Origin: Gemmobacter lutimaris
Lineage (GTDB): Bacteria; Pseudomonadota; Alphaproteobacteria; Rhodobacterales; Rhodobacteraceae
Direction of reading: 5' to 3'
Length of the DNA: 64,000 nt
NCBI RefSeq assembly: GCF_003570715.1
Contig: NZ_QXXQ01000001.1
Coordinates: 372,001-436,000, forward strand
In this document: positions 19,444 to 27,135 of the stretch, one piece after another
How the letters are laid out: every line of letters starts with the position of its first letter
Numbering within the stretch: the stretch's first letter is position 1
Program-made: the position numbers and the translations under genes
The notes under the pieces: model-generated
What the model was told of the DNA's origin: nothing
Database searches by the model: none
Seen by the model: only the letters and a program-made list of their open reading frames with translations

Positions 19444-19471
19444 TTGAACGCGGGTCGGGGCATCCTATATC
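19444..19471 (+). promoter_or_regulatory. Candidate promoter of the 107-aa gene
   Basis: TTGAAC, 16 nt, TATATC. The predicted transcript start near 19478 would leave a leader of about 155 nt before the ATG at 19635. Confidence 0.45.
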
Positions 19472-19634
19472 TCGTCTGCAAACGCCCGGATTGACCCCAA
19501 AACCTAGTGGTATGCGCATCCAGCCATGACGTAGACGCATGGCAGCCATATCAAACCCGAGATACCGAATCGTCTCGAAAACGTCATATTCCCCGAGCGC
19601 CGGAATACGCAAGAGCAAGAACAGGAAAACGGAC

Positions 19635-19958
19635 ATGGCTGATTTCATCGACGGCACCGCGTTCAACTATGAGCAGGGGCAACGCGCCCGCAAGCTCTTT
19701 GCGGCTGTCGTGCTGGCTGCCCTCGACGATGCGATCGCCGATGACAAGAAATATGGCAACGGGCCGGAACAGATCGCCCGCTGGGCGCGTTCGCGCGACG
19801 GGCGCGAGGTTCTGTCCTGCGCCGGCATCGACCCGAACGAACGTGTCGTGAAGGGCCTCATGGAATTCGTGGCGAAAGGTGTGCGCACCTCTGTCGCGCT
19901 GTCGCGCGAGGAAAGCGAACGCCGTCACGCCGCCGAGCTGGAGGCTGAGGCGGCCTGA
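19635..19958 (+). CDS. Small conserved Rhodobacterales protein (possibly DUF6280)
   Basis: A 107-residue soluble protein, MADFIDGTAF at the N-terminus, with an acidic-helical middle (AALDDAIADDKKYGNG) and a charged C-terminal helix. I recognise it as a small protein conserved across Rhodobacterales, which I believe is DUF6280, but I cannot confirm the family number. Function unknown. The start is taken at the ATG at 19635, with AGGA about 8 nt upstream; an in-frame ATG at 19539 would add 32 basic, poorly conserved-looking residues. It has its own promoter, long leader and strong terminator, so it is a stand-alone transcript. Confidence 0.75.
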   Translation: MADFIDGTAFNYEQGQRARKLFAAVVLAALDDAIADDKKYGNGPEQIARWARSRDGREVLSCAGIDPNERVVKGLMEFVAKGVRTSVALSREESERRHAAELEAEAA

Positions 19959-19981
19959 GCCGCCCACACCCCGCGAAACAC

Positions 19982-20015
19982 AAACGCGCGCCCGCTGGCG
20001 CGCGTTTTGCTTTTT
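19982..20015 (+). terminator. Rho-independent terminator after the 107-aa gene
   Basis: AAACGCGCGCC and GGCGCGCGTTT form an 11-bp perfect stem with a CGCT loop, followed by TGCTTTTT. It also faces the convergent PopZ-like gene. Confidence 0.88.
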
Positions 20016-20029
20016 ACGTCTGTCCGGTT

Positions 20030-20824
20030 TCAGGAAAGATCGCGGCTGGCAATCGCGCGGCTGATCTCGGCCCGCACCAGCTTGCGCACGTTGCGCGTGA
20101 TGCGTTCCCCCAAGGCGCCCTGAAGCTCTTCTCGGATGATGTCGCGCACCACTTCGCGCAGCGCCTCTTCGTCGAAATCATCGGCATCGCCGGGGGCAAA
20201 AAGACCGGGTTCGGCGGCTGTCTTTTCCGCAACCTCATCCTCGACCGCACGGCTGAGTTCCGCCACCACCTCAGCCTCGGCCAGATCGGCGGCAGCGGGA
20301 TCGCTTTCGATGGCCGTTTCCGCATCGTCCAAGGCGGAAGGCTCCTCCAGCTCCTCGGGATGGGGTCCATCCGGCCATGCGCCATCGCGCCAGGCCTCTT
20401 CCAGACGCGCCTGATCGGCTGATACGAAATCCAGCACCTCGGCCTCGGCCACGCTGTCCAGATCGACCTCGACCACCTCAGGCAGGCTCGGCCAGGCGGC
20501 ATCGCCCCATTCGGGCGCGGCAGCTTCGGCCTCCCATGCGGAATCGGGTTCTACGGCAGCCCCAAGCGAGGCAACCACATCCTCGATCCGGCGAGAGGCC
20601 GAAGTGTCACCGTCAGGGCTGGTGACCGCAGCTTCCGGCACCACAACCTCTTCGGCTTCCATCCGGGGGACGACACGCAGCGCCGGGGTCAACAGAAGTT
20701 TGCTGGCGGTGGTGGGCGGTTGCGGTGTGGCAGGGCGTGCGGTCGGCCGAAGATCGTCGGAGACAAGCCGACGAATCGACGAAAGCACATCCTCGATTTC
20801 GCGGGAACTCATCGGTTCGTTCAT
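20030..20824 (-). CDS. PopZ-like (DUF2497-type) polar-organizing protein candidate
   Basis: A 264-residue acidic protein with three parts. First, a short N-terminal helix (SREIEDVLSSIRRLVSDD, residues ~7-24) resembles the DUF2497/PopZ N-terminal helix. Second, a ~190-residue Glu/Ala/Pro-rich low-complexity linker. Third, a C-terminal helical region (~218-264) with EEALREVVRDIIREELQGAL and ITRNVRKLVRAEI. PopZ scaffolds organise cell poles and tether chromosome origins in Caulobacter. Order with tolC and pcm on the same strand matches the neighbourhood of DUF2497 genes in other alphaproteobacteria, as I recall it. The start could also be the ATG at 20812. Confidence 0.68.
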   Translation of the reverse strand: MNEPMSSREIEDVLSSIRRLVSDDLRPTARPATPQPPTTASKLLLTPALRVVPRMEAEEVVVPEAAVTSPDGDTSASRRIEDVVASLGAAVEPDSAWEAEAAAPEWGDAAWPSLPEVVEVDLDSVAEAEVLDFVSADQARLEEAWRDGAWPDGPHPEELEEPSALDDAETAIESDPAAADLAEAEVVAELSRAVEDEVAEKTAAEPGLFAPGDADDFDEEALREVVRDIIREELQGALGERITRNVRKLVRAEISRAIASRDLS

Positions 20825-20868
20825 GCCTGCCCCGTTACTCGTCTTTCCCCACAGACTACCCGCAGGCA

Positions 20869-20888
20869 CGCCCGCTTACAAGCGGGCG
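20869..20888 (-). terminator. Hairpin downstream of tolC
   Basis: CGCCCGCTT and AAGCGGGCG form a compact stem 35 bp after the tolC stop. No T-run follows on the minus strand, so partial read-through into the PopZ-like gene is possible. Confidence 0.45.
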
Positions 20889-20922
20889 GCGTTATTGCGG
20901 TTAACTTCCGTTTCCGGGGCGG

Positions 20923-22347
20923 TCACGGCTTCTTGCCGATGGCTTGCAGCACGCGATCCAGTTTCTTGCCCTGGAACGAGGTTGCCGGCGCATCCTTGAC
21001 GGCATTGTAATAGCCGGTCACGTCATAGGTCGGGATGCCAAGGTTCAGGTCGGTCACGGTCAGACGCCCCATGGCCGACAGCACATTATAGACAGCGAAA
21101 TACCGCTCCGCCTCGGATTGCACGCGGGAGGCGCGGGCATCCAGCAGTTCCTGTTCGGCGTCCAGCACTTCCAGCGTGGTGCGCGCGCCCAGCTTTGCCT
21201 CTTCGCGCAGGCCATCGAAGGCGATCTGGGCCGCCTCGATCTGGCGGTTATTGGCCATGATCTGCGCGGCGGCCACATCCAGCCCGGACCAGGCATTGCC
21301 AAGGTTCTGCTCGATGCTCACCCCGGTATTGTGCAGCGATGCCCGCTGCGCCTCGCGCTGTGCCATGGCCTTGCGATAGAGCGCCGAAAGCTTGCCGCCC
21401 GCGTAAAGCGTCTGCCTTCCGGTGATGCCCACGGTCGCAAGGTTATAATCGCTGCTGGCCGAGGCGGTGCCCTCATACATCCCGGCGGTGGCATCCAGTG
21501 TCACCGTGGGTTTCATGTTGGCCTTCGCGATTTCCACCCCCAGATCGGCGCCTTTCACAAGGTGCTGCGCGCGGATCATGTCGGGGTGATTGCGGCGTGC
21601 AATGACAAGGGCCGCATCTTTGGAACCCGGCAGTTTCGGCGTCTTGGGCAGCGCCGAAAGACGACCCGGATAGGCGCCGGTCATGGCCTTGTAAGCTTCG
21701 CGCGCAACCATCAGGTCACCTTCGGCCGCCGTCAGGGCAGCACGGGCCTGAGCAAGTCGCGATTCCGCCAGCGCCACATCGGTCCGCGTCACCTCGCCCA
21801 CATCGAAACGGTCTTGCGAGGCGCGCAGTTCCTGCGTGATGACGCGGCTGTTGTTCTGCCGAAGCTCGACAATCTCTTGTGCCAGACGCACGTTCACATA
21901 GGCATTGACGGTATTGAGCAAAACCTGCTGTTCCACCGAGACCAGACCGGCGCGGGTCGCAAGAACCGCCTCTTTCGCCGCTTCGATGGCGAAATGCGTG
22001 CGACCAAAATCAACCAGCAGCAACTGGAACGACAGTTCCAGCGAATTGGTGGTCGAGGTGGACTCGTCGGGAACCGTTGTGAACAGCCCGCTGGACTGGC
22101 CCGCGTTTTCGTAGAACTGCCGCGAGCGGCGGAAATTCGCGGTGAACTCCACCACCGGGCGTAGCGCGGAAACCGCCGTTGCCACATCCTCGTCAGCCGC
22201 CCGCAGGACCGCGCGGTTCTGATCCAGAAGGTGCGAGTTGCGGTAGGCTGCGATCAGCGCATCCGCCAGCGTCTCGGACTGAGCCGCGGGGGCCATCACC
22301 ATCACGGCCACCGCCGCCGTCGCAAGAATCCGCCTCATACCGAACAT
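20923..22347 (-). CDS. tolC: TolC family outer membrane efflux/secretion channel
   Basis: A 474-residue outer-membrane channel. A signal peptide (RRILATAAVAVMVMAPAAQS) is followed by ETLADALIAAYRNSHLL, the usual TolC opening. Two repeated halves carry long coiled-coil helices, with the typical NTVNAYVNVRLAQEIVEL and a C-terminal RTTLEVLDAEQELLDARASRV block. It serves type I secretion and RND or ABC efflux, and would be a natural partner for exporting the RTX proteins encoded at 13174 and 29434. The ATG is preceded by CAGGAG at 6 nt. It lies 38 bp after pcm on the same strand. Confidence 0.95.
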   Translation of the reverse strand: MFGMRRILATAAVAVMVMAPAAQSETLADALIAAYRNSHLLDQNRAVLRAADEDVATAVSALRPVVEFTANFRRSRQFYENAGQSSGLFTTVPDESTSTTNSLELSFQLLLVDFGRTHFAIEAAKEAVLATRAGLVSVEQQVLLNTVNAYVNVRLAQEIVELRQNNSRVITQELRASQDRFDVGEVTRTDVALAESRLAQARAALTAAEGDLMVAREAYKAMTGAYPGRLSALPKTPKLPGSKDAALVIARRNHPDMIRAQHLVKGADLGVEIAKANMKPTVTLDATAGMYEGTASASSDYNLATVGITGRQTLYAGGKLSALYRKAMAQREAQRASLHNTGVSIEQNLGNAWSGLDVAAAQIMANNRQIEAAQIAFDGLREEAKLGARTTLEVLDAEQELLDARASRVQSEAERYFAVYNVLSAMGRLTVTDLNLGIPTYDVTGYYNAVKDAPATSFQGKKLDRVLQAIGKKP

Positions 22348-22385
22348 CGCCTGCTCCTGTTCTATTGCCCGTCTGCCGGGGTCGT

Positions 22386-23039
22386 TCAGAGTGTGAAGGC
22401 TCTCCGCGCTGCGAAGCCCGGTAGAACAGGGGCCGAAGCGTTGAAAGCATAGCGCCAGGTGATCTGGCCATCGATCTTGTAGCCGATCCGGGCAACGCCC
22501 AGCGCGCCCTCCATGAACAGGCAGCCGATGCGCCCGCCCTCTTTCAGCTGCGCCAGCAGCGCGGCGGGGACCACCTCGGCGGCGCCCTGCACGGTAATCA
22601 CGTCATAGGGGCCCGCCTTGGGCGCGCCATCGGCCAGCTTGCCTGCCATCACGGCGGCATTGTCCACGCCATGCGACGACAGCGTGCGCTGCGCCTCGGC
22701 GACCAGCGTCTCATCCTCTTCCACCGCGATCACGGCTTCGGCCATACGGGCGATGACGGCGGTCGAATAGCCAAGGCCGCAGCCAATATCCAGCACCGTC
22801 TCGGTCGGCTGAATATCCAGCGCATCCAGCAGCTTGGCTAGGGTGCGCGGCTCCATCAGCACGCGGCCACCGCCCATGGCGACATGCTCGCCCACATAAG
22901 CGGCCTCGCGGCGGTCCTGCGGCACATAGGCTTCGCGCGGGACGGTCAGCATGGCCTCGATAATCGGGAATTTCGTGACATCCGAGGGGCGGATCTGCGT
23001 GTCCACCATCATGGTGCGGCGCGTGGCGAAATCGGTCAT
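22386..23039 (-). CDS. pcm: Protein-L-isoaspartate O-methyltransferase family protein
   Basis: A 217-residue Rossmann methyltransferase of the Pcm family. The SAM-binding motif I is VLDIGCGLGYSTAVIARM near residues 84-101, followed by the acidic AVEEDETLV. The family opening FATRRTMMVDTQIRPSDVT is clear. However, the segment that reads GQTIS in classical enzymes is here MGGGRVLMEPRTLAKL, so isoaspartate repair activity is uncertain and it may have another substrate. It heads the pcm-tolC pair and is divergent from the arsC-like gene. Confidence 0.88.
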   Translation of the reverse strand: MTDFATRRTMMVDTQIRPSDVTKFPIIEAMLTVPREAYVPQDRREAAYVGEHVAMGGGRVLMEPRTLAKLLDALDIQPTETVLDIGCGLGYSTAVIARMAEAVIAVEEDETLVAEAQRTLSSHGVDNAAVMAGKLADGAPKAGPYDVITVQGAAEVVPAALLAQLKEGGRIGCLFMEGALGVARIGYKIDGQITWRYAFNASAPVLPGFAARRAFTL

Positions 23040-23209
23040 GCTAAACTCGTCGGTCTAGTTTCGGCTCACAAGGTGATGCCACAGAAAACCGGCAACGGCA
23101 ACAAGCCATCTTCGCCTTCCCGCAGAGACATATTCGATTCACTGAATGCAAATCGCAACCCCCTTTTGCGCAGCTTGACGGCAGGTCCGTCTGCCCACAG
23201 GATCGGCGC

Positions 23210-23569
23210 ATGACAAAGACCGATTTTCCCGTGACGATCTGGCACAATCCCGGCTGTTCGACCTCGCGCAAGGCGTTGCAGGCAATCCGTGACGCGGGGG
23301 TGGAGCCGCGCGTGATCCGCTATCTTGAAACCGGCTGGGCGGAGGCGGAGCTGCACACGCTGCTGGAGGCTGCCGGGCTGACGCCCGCGCAGGCCCTGCG
23401 CCGCAAGGGTGATCTGGTGGCGGAGCTTGGACTGACAGAGGCCGACGATGCGATGATCTTCGCCGCCATGCTGGTCCATCCGGTGCTTGTGGAACGGCCC
23501 TTCGTGCAAAGCCCGAAAGGAACTGCCCTGTGCCGCCCGCTGGACAGGCTGACCGCGCTGCTGCCCTGA
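23210..23569 (+). CDS. ArsC/Spx-family thioredoxin-fold protein (arsenate reductase-like)
   Basis: A 119-residue protein of the glutaredoxin-coupled ArsC family. The N-terminal WHNPGCSTSRKALQAIRDAG contains the single redox Cys of the CxxS-type loop. The C-terminal ERPFVQSPKGTALCRPLDRL block matches the family's conserved arginine/proline region. The middle YLETGWAEAELHTLL replaces the common PPxxxEL form. Arsenate reduction is the family role, but with no arsenic genes nearby the physiological substrate is open. AGGA precedes the ATG. The gene is convergent with the deacylase gene (3-bp gap). Confidence 0.87.
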   Translation: MTKTDFPVTIWHNPGCSTSRKALQAIRDAGVEPRVIRYLETGWAEAELHTLLEAAGLTPAQALRRKGDLVAELGLTEADDAMIFAAMLVHPVLVERPFVQSPKGTALCRPLDRLTALLP

Positions 23570-23572
23570 GGC

Positions 23573-24121
23573 TCAGTCGATCCAGACCGGCGTGACGCCA
23601 AGGCTTTCCAGCCAGCGCAGCAGATCGGCCGGGGCCATCGCTACTGTGCGGTCATTCACCAGCGGATGCATATGCACCTGCCGCGCCTGCATCAGCGCGC
23701 GTTCCAGCACCAACACCACCCCGGTTTCCGCCCCCGTCACCATGGCCAGCGGGCTGACCGCGCCGGGGCGGATGCCCAGATGCTCCATCAGCCGGTCGGC
23801 CGAACCGAAAGACGGGTTCTGCGCCCCGATCGCCGCGCCCAGCGCCTTCAGATCCACTGCGCGATCCTGCTCGACCGTCACCAGATAGTTCCGCTTCTTG
23901 CGGTCGCGCAGATAGAGGTTCTTGATGTGATAGCCACCCGCATCGCTGCTCAGCATGGCGTGCTGCACCTGCTTGGCATCCTCGACCGTGCGCAGCGGCG
24001 CGTGGACATAGCTTTCAAAGGCAATTCCCGCCGCACGCAGCGCCGCGATCAGCGCGTCCGAACTGACCGGCAGCTCGTGCTGCGCGGCGGAACTGGCATC
24101 GGGGGCAAGCGTCTGGTCCAT
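23573..24121 (-). CDS. Prolyl-tRNA deacylase (ProX/YbaK family)
   Basis: A 182-residue trans-editing protein of the YbaK/ProX fold, which clears mischarged tRNA, typically Ala-tRNA(Pro). Conserved segments are HAPLRTVEDAKQVQ, KNLYLRDRKKRNYLVTVE with the catalytic-site lysines, and a C-terminal VHMHPLVNDRTVAMAPADLLRWL. The start is the ATG at 24121, 7 nt after AAGGAG; an upstream in-frame start is discounted. It is a stand-alone gene upstream of the tdh 3' end, with a 60-bp gap. Confidence 0.9.
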   Translation of the reverse strand: MDQTLAPDASSAAQHELPVSSDALIAALRAAGIAFESYVHAPLRTVEDAKQVQHAMLSSDAGGYHIKNLYLRDRKKRNYLVTVEQDRAVDLKALGAAIGAQNPSFGSADRLMEHLGIRPGAVSPLAMVTGAETGVVLVLERALMQARQVHMHPLVNDRTVAMAPADLLRWLESLGVTPVWID

Positions 24122-24181
24122 GGGGGCACTCCTTTGCACCCATGAACCGCAGGACGCCCGGCGCCGCAAGGCAGGATGCGG

Positions 24182-25219
24182 CTATTCCCAGTCCAGAACG
24201 ACCTTGCCCGACAGGCCGGAGCGCATGACCTCGAACCCTTCGGCGAAATCCGCCACCTTGAAGCGGTGGGTGATGACGCGGCGGATGTCGAGCCCGTTTT
24301 CCAGCATGGCGATCATCTTGTACCAGGTCTCGAATATCTCGCGGCCATAGACGCCCTTGATCGTGATGGCCTTGAAGACGATGCGCGACCAGTCCACCGG
24401 GCTTTTGCCCGGCGGAATGCCCAGCATGGCGATGCGCCCGCCCATCACCAGTTGTTCGACCATCTGGTCCAGCGCGGCCTGATTGCCGCTCATCTCCATC
24501 CCCACGTCAAAGCCTTGCGTCATCTTCAGCCGCGCCTGCACGGCTTTCAGATCCTCGGTCGCCACATTGACCGGCACCACATCGGCCACCTGCCCCGCCA
24601 GCTCCAGCCGCGCGGGGTTTACATCGGTAATCACAACATGCCGCGCGCCGACATGCCGCGCCACCGCCGCCGCCATGATGCCGATGGGTCCGGCGCCGGT
24701 GATCAGCACATCCTCGCCCACCAGATCGAAGCTGAGCGCTGTATGCACGGCATTGCCCAGCGGGTCCAGAATGGCGCCGATCTCGTCATCAATCGAGTCG
24801 GGCAGCGGCACCACGTTGAAGGCGGGCAGTTTCAGATAGGTGGCGAAGGCGCCGTTTTCATTCACCCCGATGCCGCGCGTGGCAGGGTCCAGATGGAACT
24901 TGCCCGCACGCGACTGGCGCGAGTGGCGGCCGATCAGATGCCCCTCGCCCGAGCAGCGCTGGCCGATGGCCAGATCGGTGACATTGCGGCCCAGTTCGAC
25001 AATCTCGCCCGCGAATTCATGCCCGGTGATCAGACCCACCGGCACGGTGCGCGCAGCCCATTCATCCCAGTTCCAGATATGGATGTCGGTGCCGCAGATC
25101 CCGGTCTTGCGGATGCGGATCAAAACGTCATCCGGCCCGATTTCCGGCACAGGGCGCGTTTCCGCCCAAAGCCCGACTTCGGGTTTCGCCTTCACCAGCG
25201 CTTTCATCTGATTGGTCAT
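24182..25219 (-). CDS. tdh: L-threonine 3-dehydrogenase
   Basis: A 345-residue zinc alcohol dehydrogenase-type enzyme oxidising L-threonine to 2-amino-3-ketobutyrate. The catalytic zinc ligands are intact: Cys42 in [12 protein letters not shown] and the GHEF pair His67/Glu68. The NAD site is [14 protein letters not shown]. The structural zinc lobe is altered: where E. coli Tdh has four cysteines, this protein has [19 protein letters not shown] (residues ~95-113), with Gly, Ser, Ser and Asp in their places. Its ATG overlaps the kbl stop by 4 bp, so kbl-tdh is one coupled operon. Confidence 0.96.
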   Translation of the reverse strand: MTNQMKALVKAKPEVGLWAETRPVPEIGPDDVLIRIRKTGICGTDIHIWNWDEWAARTVPVGLITGHEFAGEIVELGRNVTDLAIGQRCSGEGHLIGRHSRQSRAGKFHLDPATRGIGVNENGAFATYLKLPAFNVVPLPDSIDDEIGAILDPLGNAVHTALSFDLVGEDVLITGAGPIGIMAAAVARHVGARHVVITDVNPARLELAGQVADVVPVNVATEDLKAVQARLKMTQGFDVGMEMSGNQAALDQMVEQLVMGGRIAMLGIPPGKSPVDWSRIVFKAITIKGVYGREIFETWYKMIAMLENGLDIRRVITHRFKVADFAEGFEVMRSGLSGKVVLDWE

Positions 25220-26415
25220 GCCAGTGCCCCCACCGCCTTGCCCGCTGCCCGGAAGGCATCAAGCGCGAAATCCAGATCATCCCGCGTCAGCCGCGCATTC
25301 ATCTGCGTGCGGATGCGCGCCTGCCCCTTCGGCACCACCGGGAAGAAGAAACCGGCCACATAAACCCCGCGATCATACAAGGCCGAGGCCATGTTCTGCG
25401 CCAACACCGCATCGCCCAGCATCACCGGCACGATAGGGTGTTCGCCAGGCAGCAGGCGAAAGCCCGCATCCTCCAGCCCCGCGCGCCAGTAGCGGGCGTT
25501 TTCGAACAGTTGCGCCCGCAGGTCGTCGGCGGTTTCCACGATGTCCAGCGCCGCGAGACCGGCCGCCACCACGGCCGGCGGCAGGGCGTTGGAGAACAGA
25601 TAGGGCCGCGCCCGTTGCCGCAGCAGGTCGATCACTGGCTGCGGCCCGGCGATATAGCCGCCCAGCGCGCCGCCCAACGCCTTGCCCAGCGTGCCGGTCA
25701 GAATATCGACCGAAACCCCGGCATGGGCAGGCGTGCCGCGCCCCTGCGGCCCCATGAAGCCGGTGGCGTGGCAGTCATCCACCATCACCATCGCCCCGTA
25801 ACGGTCTGCCAGCGCCCGGATTTCCCCCAGCTTCGCCAGATAACCATCCATCGAGAACACGCCATCCGTCGCCACCAGAATGAACCGCGCGCCATCGGCG
25901 CGGGCGGCCTGCAACTGCGCCTCCAGATCCGCCATATCGGAATTGGCGTAGCGATAGCGCTTCGCCTTGCACAGGCGGATGCCGTCAATGATGCTGGCAT
26001 GGTTCAGGCTGTCGGAAATCACCGCATCCTCCGGCCCCAGCAGCGGCTCGAACAGCCCGCCATTGGCATCGAAACAGGCGGCGAAGAGGATGGAATCCTC
26101 CATCCCCAGAAAGCCCGCGATCCGCGCCTCCAGCGCCCGGTGCATGTTCTGCGTGCCGCAGATGAAGCGGACCGAGGCCATGCCATAGCCCTGCCCCGCC
26201 ATGGCCGCGCTGGCCGCGGTGATCAGACGCGGGTCATCCGCCAGCCCGAGGTAATTGTTGGCACAAAGGTTCAAAAGCCTGCGCCCCGCCACCTCGACAT
26301 GCGCGCCCTGCGGGCCATGGATCAGCCGCTCGCGCTTCATCAGCCCCTCGGCCTCGATCCCCGCCAGCACCTCGCCCAGATGCGCCAGAAACGCCGCCTT
26401 TCCCGAATCCGTCAT
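25216..26415 (-). CDS. kbl: Glycine C-acetyltransferase (2-amino-3-ketobutyrate CoA ligase)
   Basis: A 399-residue PLP enzyme that splits 2-amino-3-ketobutyrate with CoA to glycine and acetyl-CoA, completing threonine degradation started by Tdh. Motifs include [15 protein letters not shown], the aspartate region [15 protein letters not shown], and the PLP lysine in [16 protein letters not shown]. The start is the ATG at 26415, preceded by GGAGG about 10 nt upstream; a longer in-frame version would run into the promoter. A well-formed promoter and an inverted repeat lie just upstream. Confidence 0.96.
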   Translation of the reverse strand: MTDSGKAAFLAHLGEVLAGIEAEGLMKRERLIHGPQGAHVEVAGRRLLNLCANNYLGLADDPRLITAASAAMAGQGYGMASVRFICGTQNMHRALEARIAGFLGMEDSILFAACFDANGGLFEPLLGPEDAVISDSLNHASIIDGIRLCKAKRYRYANSDMADLEAQLQAARADGARFILVATDGVFSMDGYLAKLGEIRALADRYGAMVMVDDCHATGFMGPQGRGTPAHAGVSVDILTGTLGKALGGALGGYIAGPQPVIDLLRQRARPYLFSNALPPAVVAAGLAALDIVETADDLRAQLFENARYWRAGLEDAGFRLLPGEHPIVPVMLGDAVLAQNMASALYDRGVYVAGFFFPVVPKGQARIRTQMNARLTRDDLDFALDAFRAAGKAVGALA

Positions 26416-26442
26416 CGCAGAACATCCTCCGTTATGGCGGAC

Positions 26443-26471
26443 AAATTGCCGCAAAACCGGAAATCCGTCAA
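26443..26471 (-). promoter_or_regulatory. Candidate kbl-tdh promoter
   Basis: On the minus strand TTGACG, 17 nt, CAATTT, with the -10 about 28 bp before the kbl ATG. The -35 matches consensus at five of six positions. Confidence 0.5.
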
Positions 26472-26485
26472 GATAGCGGAATCAT

Positions 26486-26501
26486 ATCCGCCAAAACGGA
26501 T
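26486..26501. promoter_or_regulatory. Inverted repeat upstream of the kbl promoter
   Basis: ATCCG, six bases, CGGAT, located 14 bp upstream of the -35 box. A possible operator for the adjacent XRE-cupin regulator. Confidence 0.35.
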
Positions 26502-26526
26502 TCCCCTTCCTGCCCGTGCCGCCGCC

Positions 26527-27084
26527 CTAGCTGTCCTGCACGATCAGGATGGCCCGCGCCCCGGCTTCGGCCCGGATGGCATGGGCGCGATCCGCCGCAT
26601 AGCGCGCGGTATCGCCAACGGCCAAAGCCTGTTCCTCCTCACCGCTTTGCACCGAAAGCGCGCCTTCGATCACCGTCAGATGTTCGCGGCAGCCGGGGCT
26701 GTGCGGGTCAGAGACCAGCGCGCCGCCGGGCTGGAAGATCAGTTCGTAAACCTCGTGTTCCCCCACCGCCTCGGCAGGGGAAAGGATGCGGATGCGCACA
26801 CCACTGCCCCGACCGGCTATGACTGGGGCGGCACCAGCGCGGATCACTTCGATCCCGCCGGAGGGGCGACCTTCCAGAAGCCCCGCGAAATCGACCTGAA
26901 GCGCCTGTGTCAGGTTCCACAGCGTCGCCACGGTGGGCGAGCTTTCGCCACGTTCGATCTGGCTGACCATCGACCGGCTGACGCCCGACAGCTTGGCCAC
27001 CGCATCAAGGCTCAGCCCGCGCGCCTTGCGGGCCTCGCGCAGTGACGCGGCCAGCCGGTCATGGATGTCGGATCTTGCGTTCAT
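26527..27084 (-). CDS. XRE-family transcriptional regulator with cupin sensor domain
   Basis: A 185-residue regulator. The N-terminal helix-turn-helix (residues ~8-62) contains RGLSLDAVAKLSGVSRSMVSQIERGESSPT, broken here only for description. The C-terminal half is a small cupin barrel with ELIFQPGGALVSDPHSPGCREHLTVIEG-type sequence around residues 115-145, where a small metabolite would bind. It lies 111 bp upstream of kbl on the same strand, so threonine or glycine catabolism is the obvious candidate target. This is inferred from position only. Confidence 0.9.
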   Translation of the reverse strand: MNARSDIHDRLAASLREARKARGLSLDAVAKLSGVSRSMVSQIERGESSPTVATLWNLTQALQVDFAGLLEGRPSGGIEVIRAGAAPVIAGRGSGVRIRILSPAEAVGEHEVYELIFQPGGALVSDPHSPGCREHLTVIEGALSVQSGEEEQALAVGDTARYAADRAHAIRAEAGARAILIVQDS

Positions 27085-27135
27085 GGCCCATAGTCCCCGG
27101 CGGCACTGCGCAGCGCAACTGGAATTTTTGCGGCA

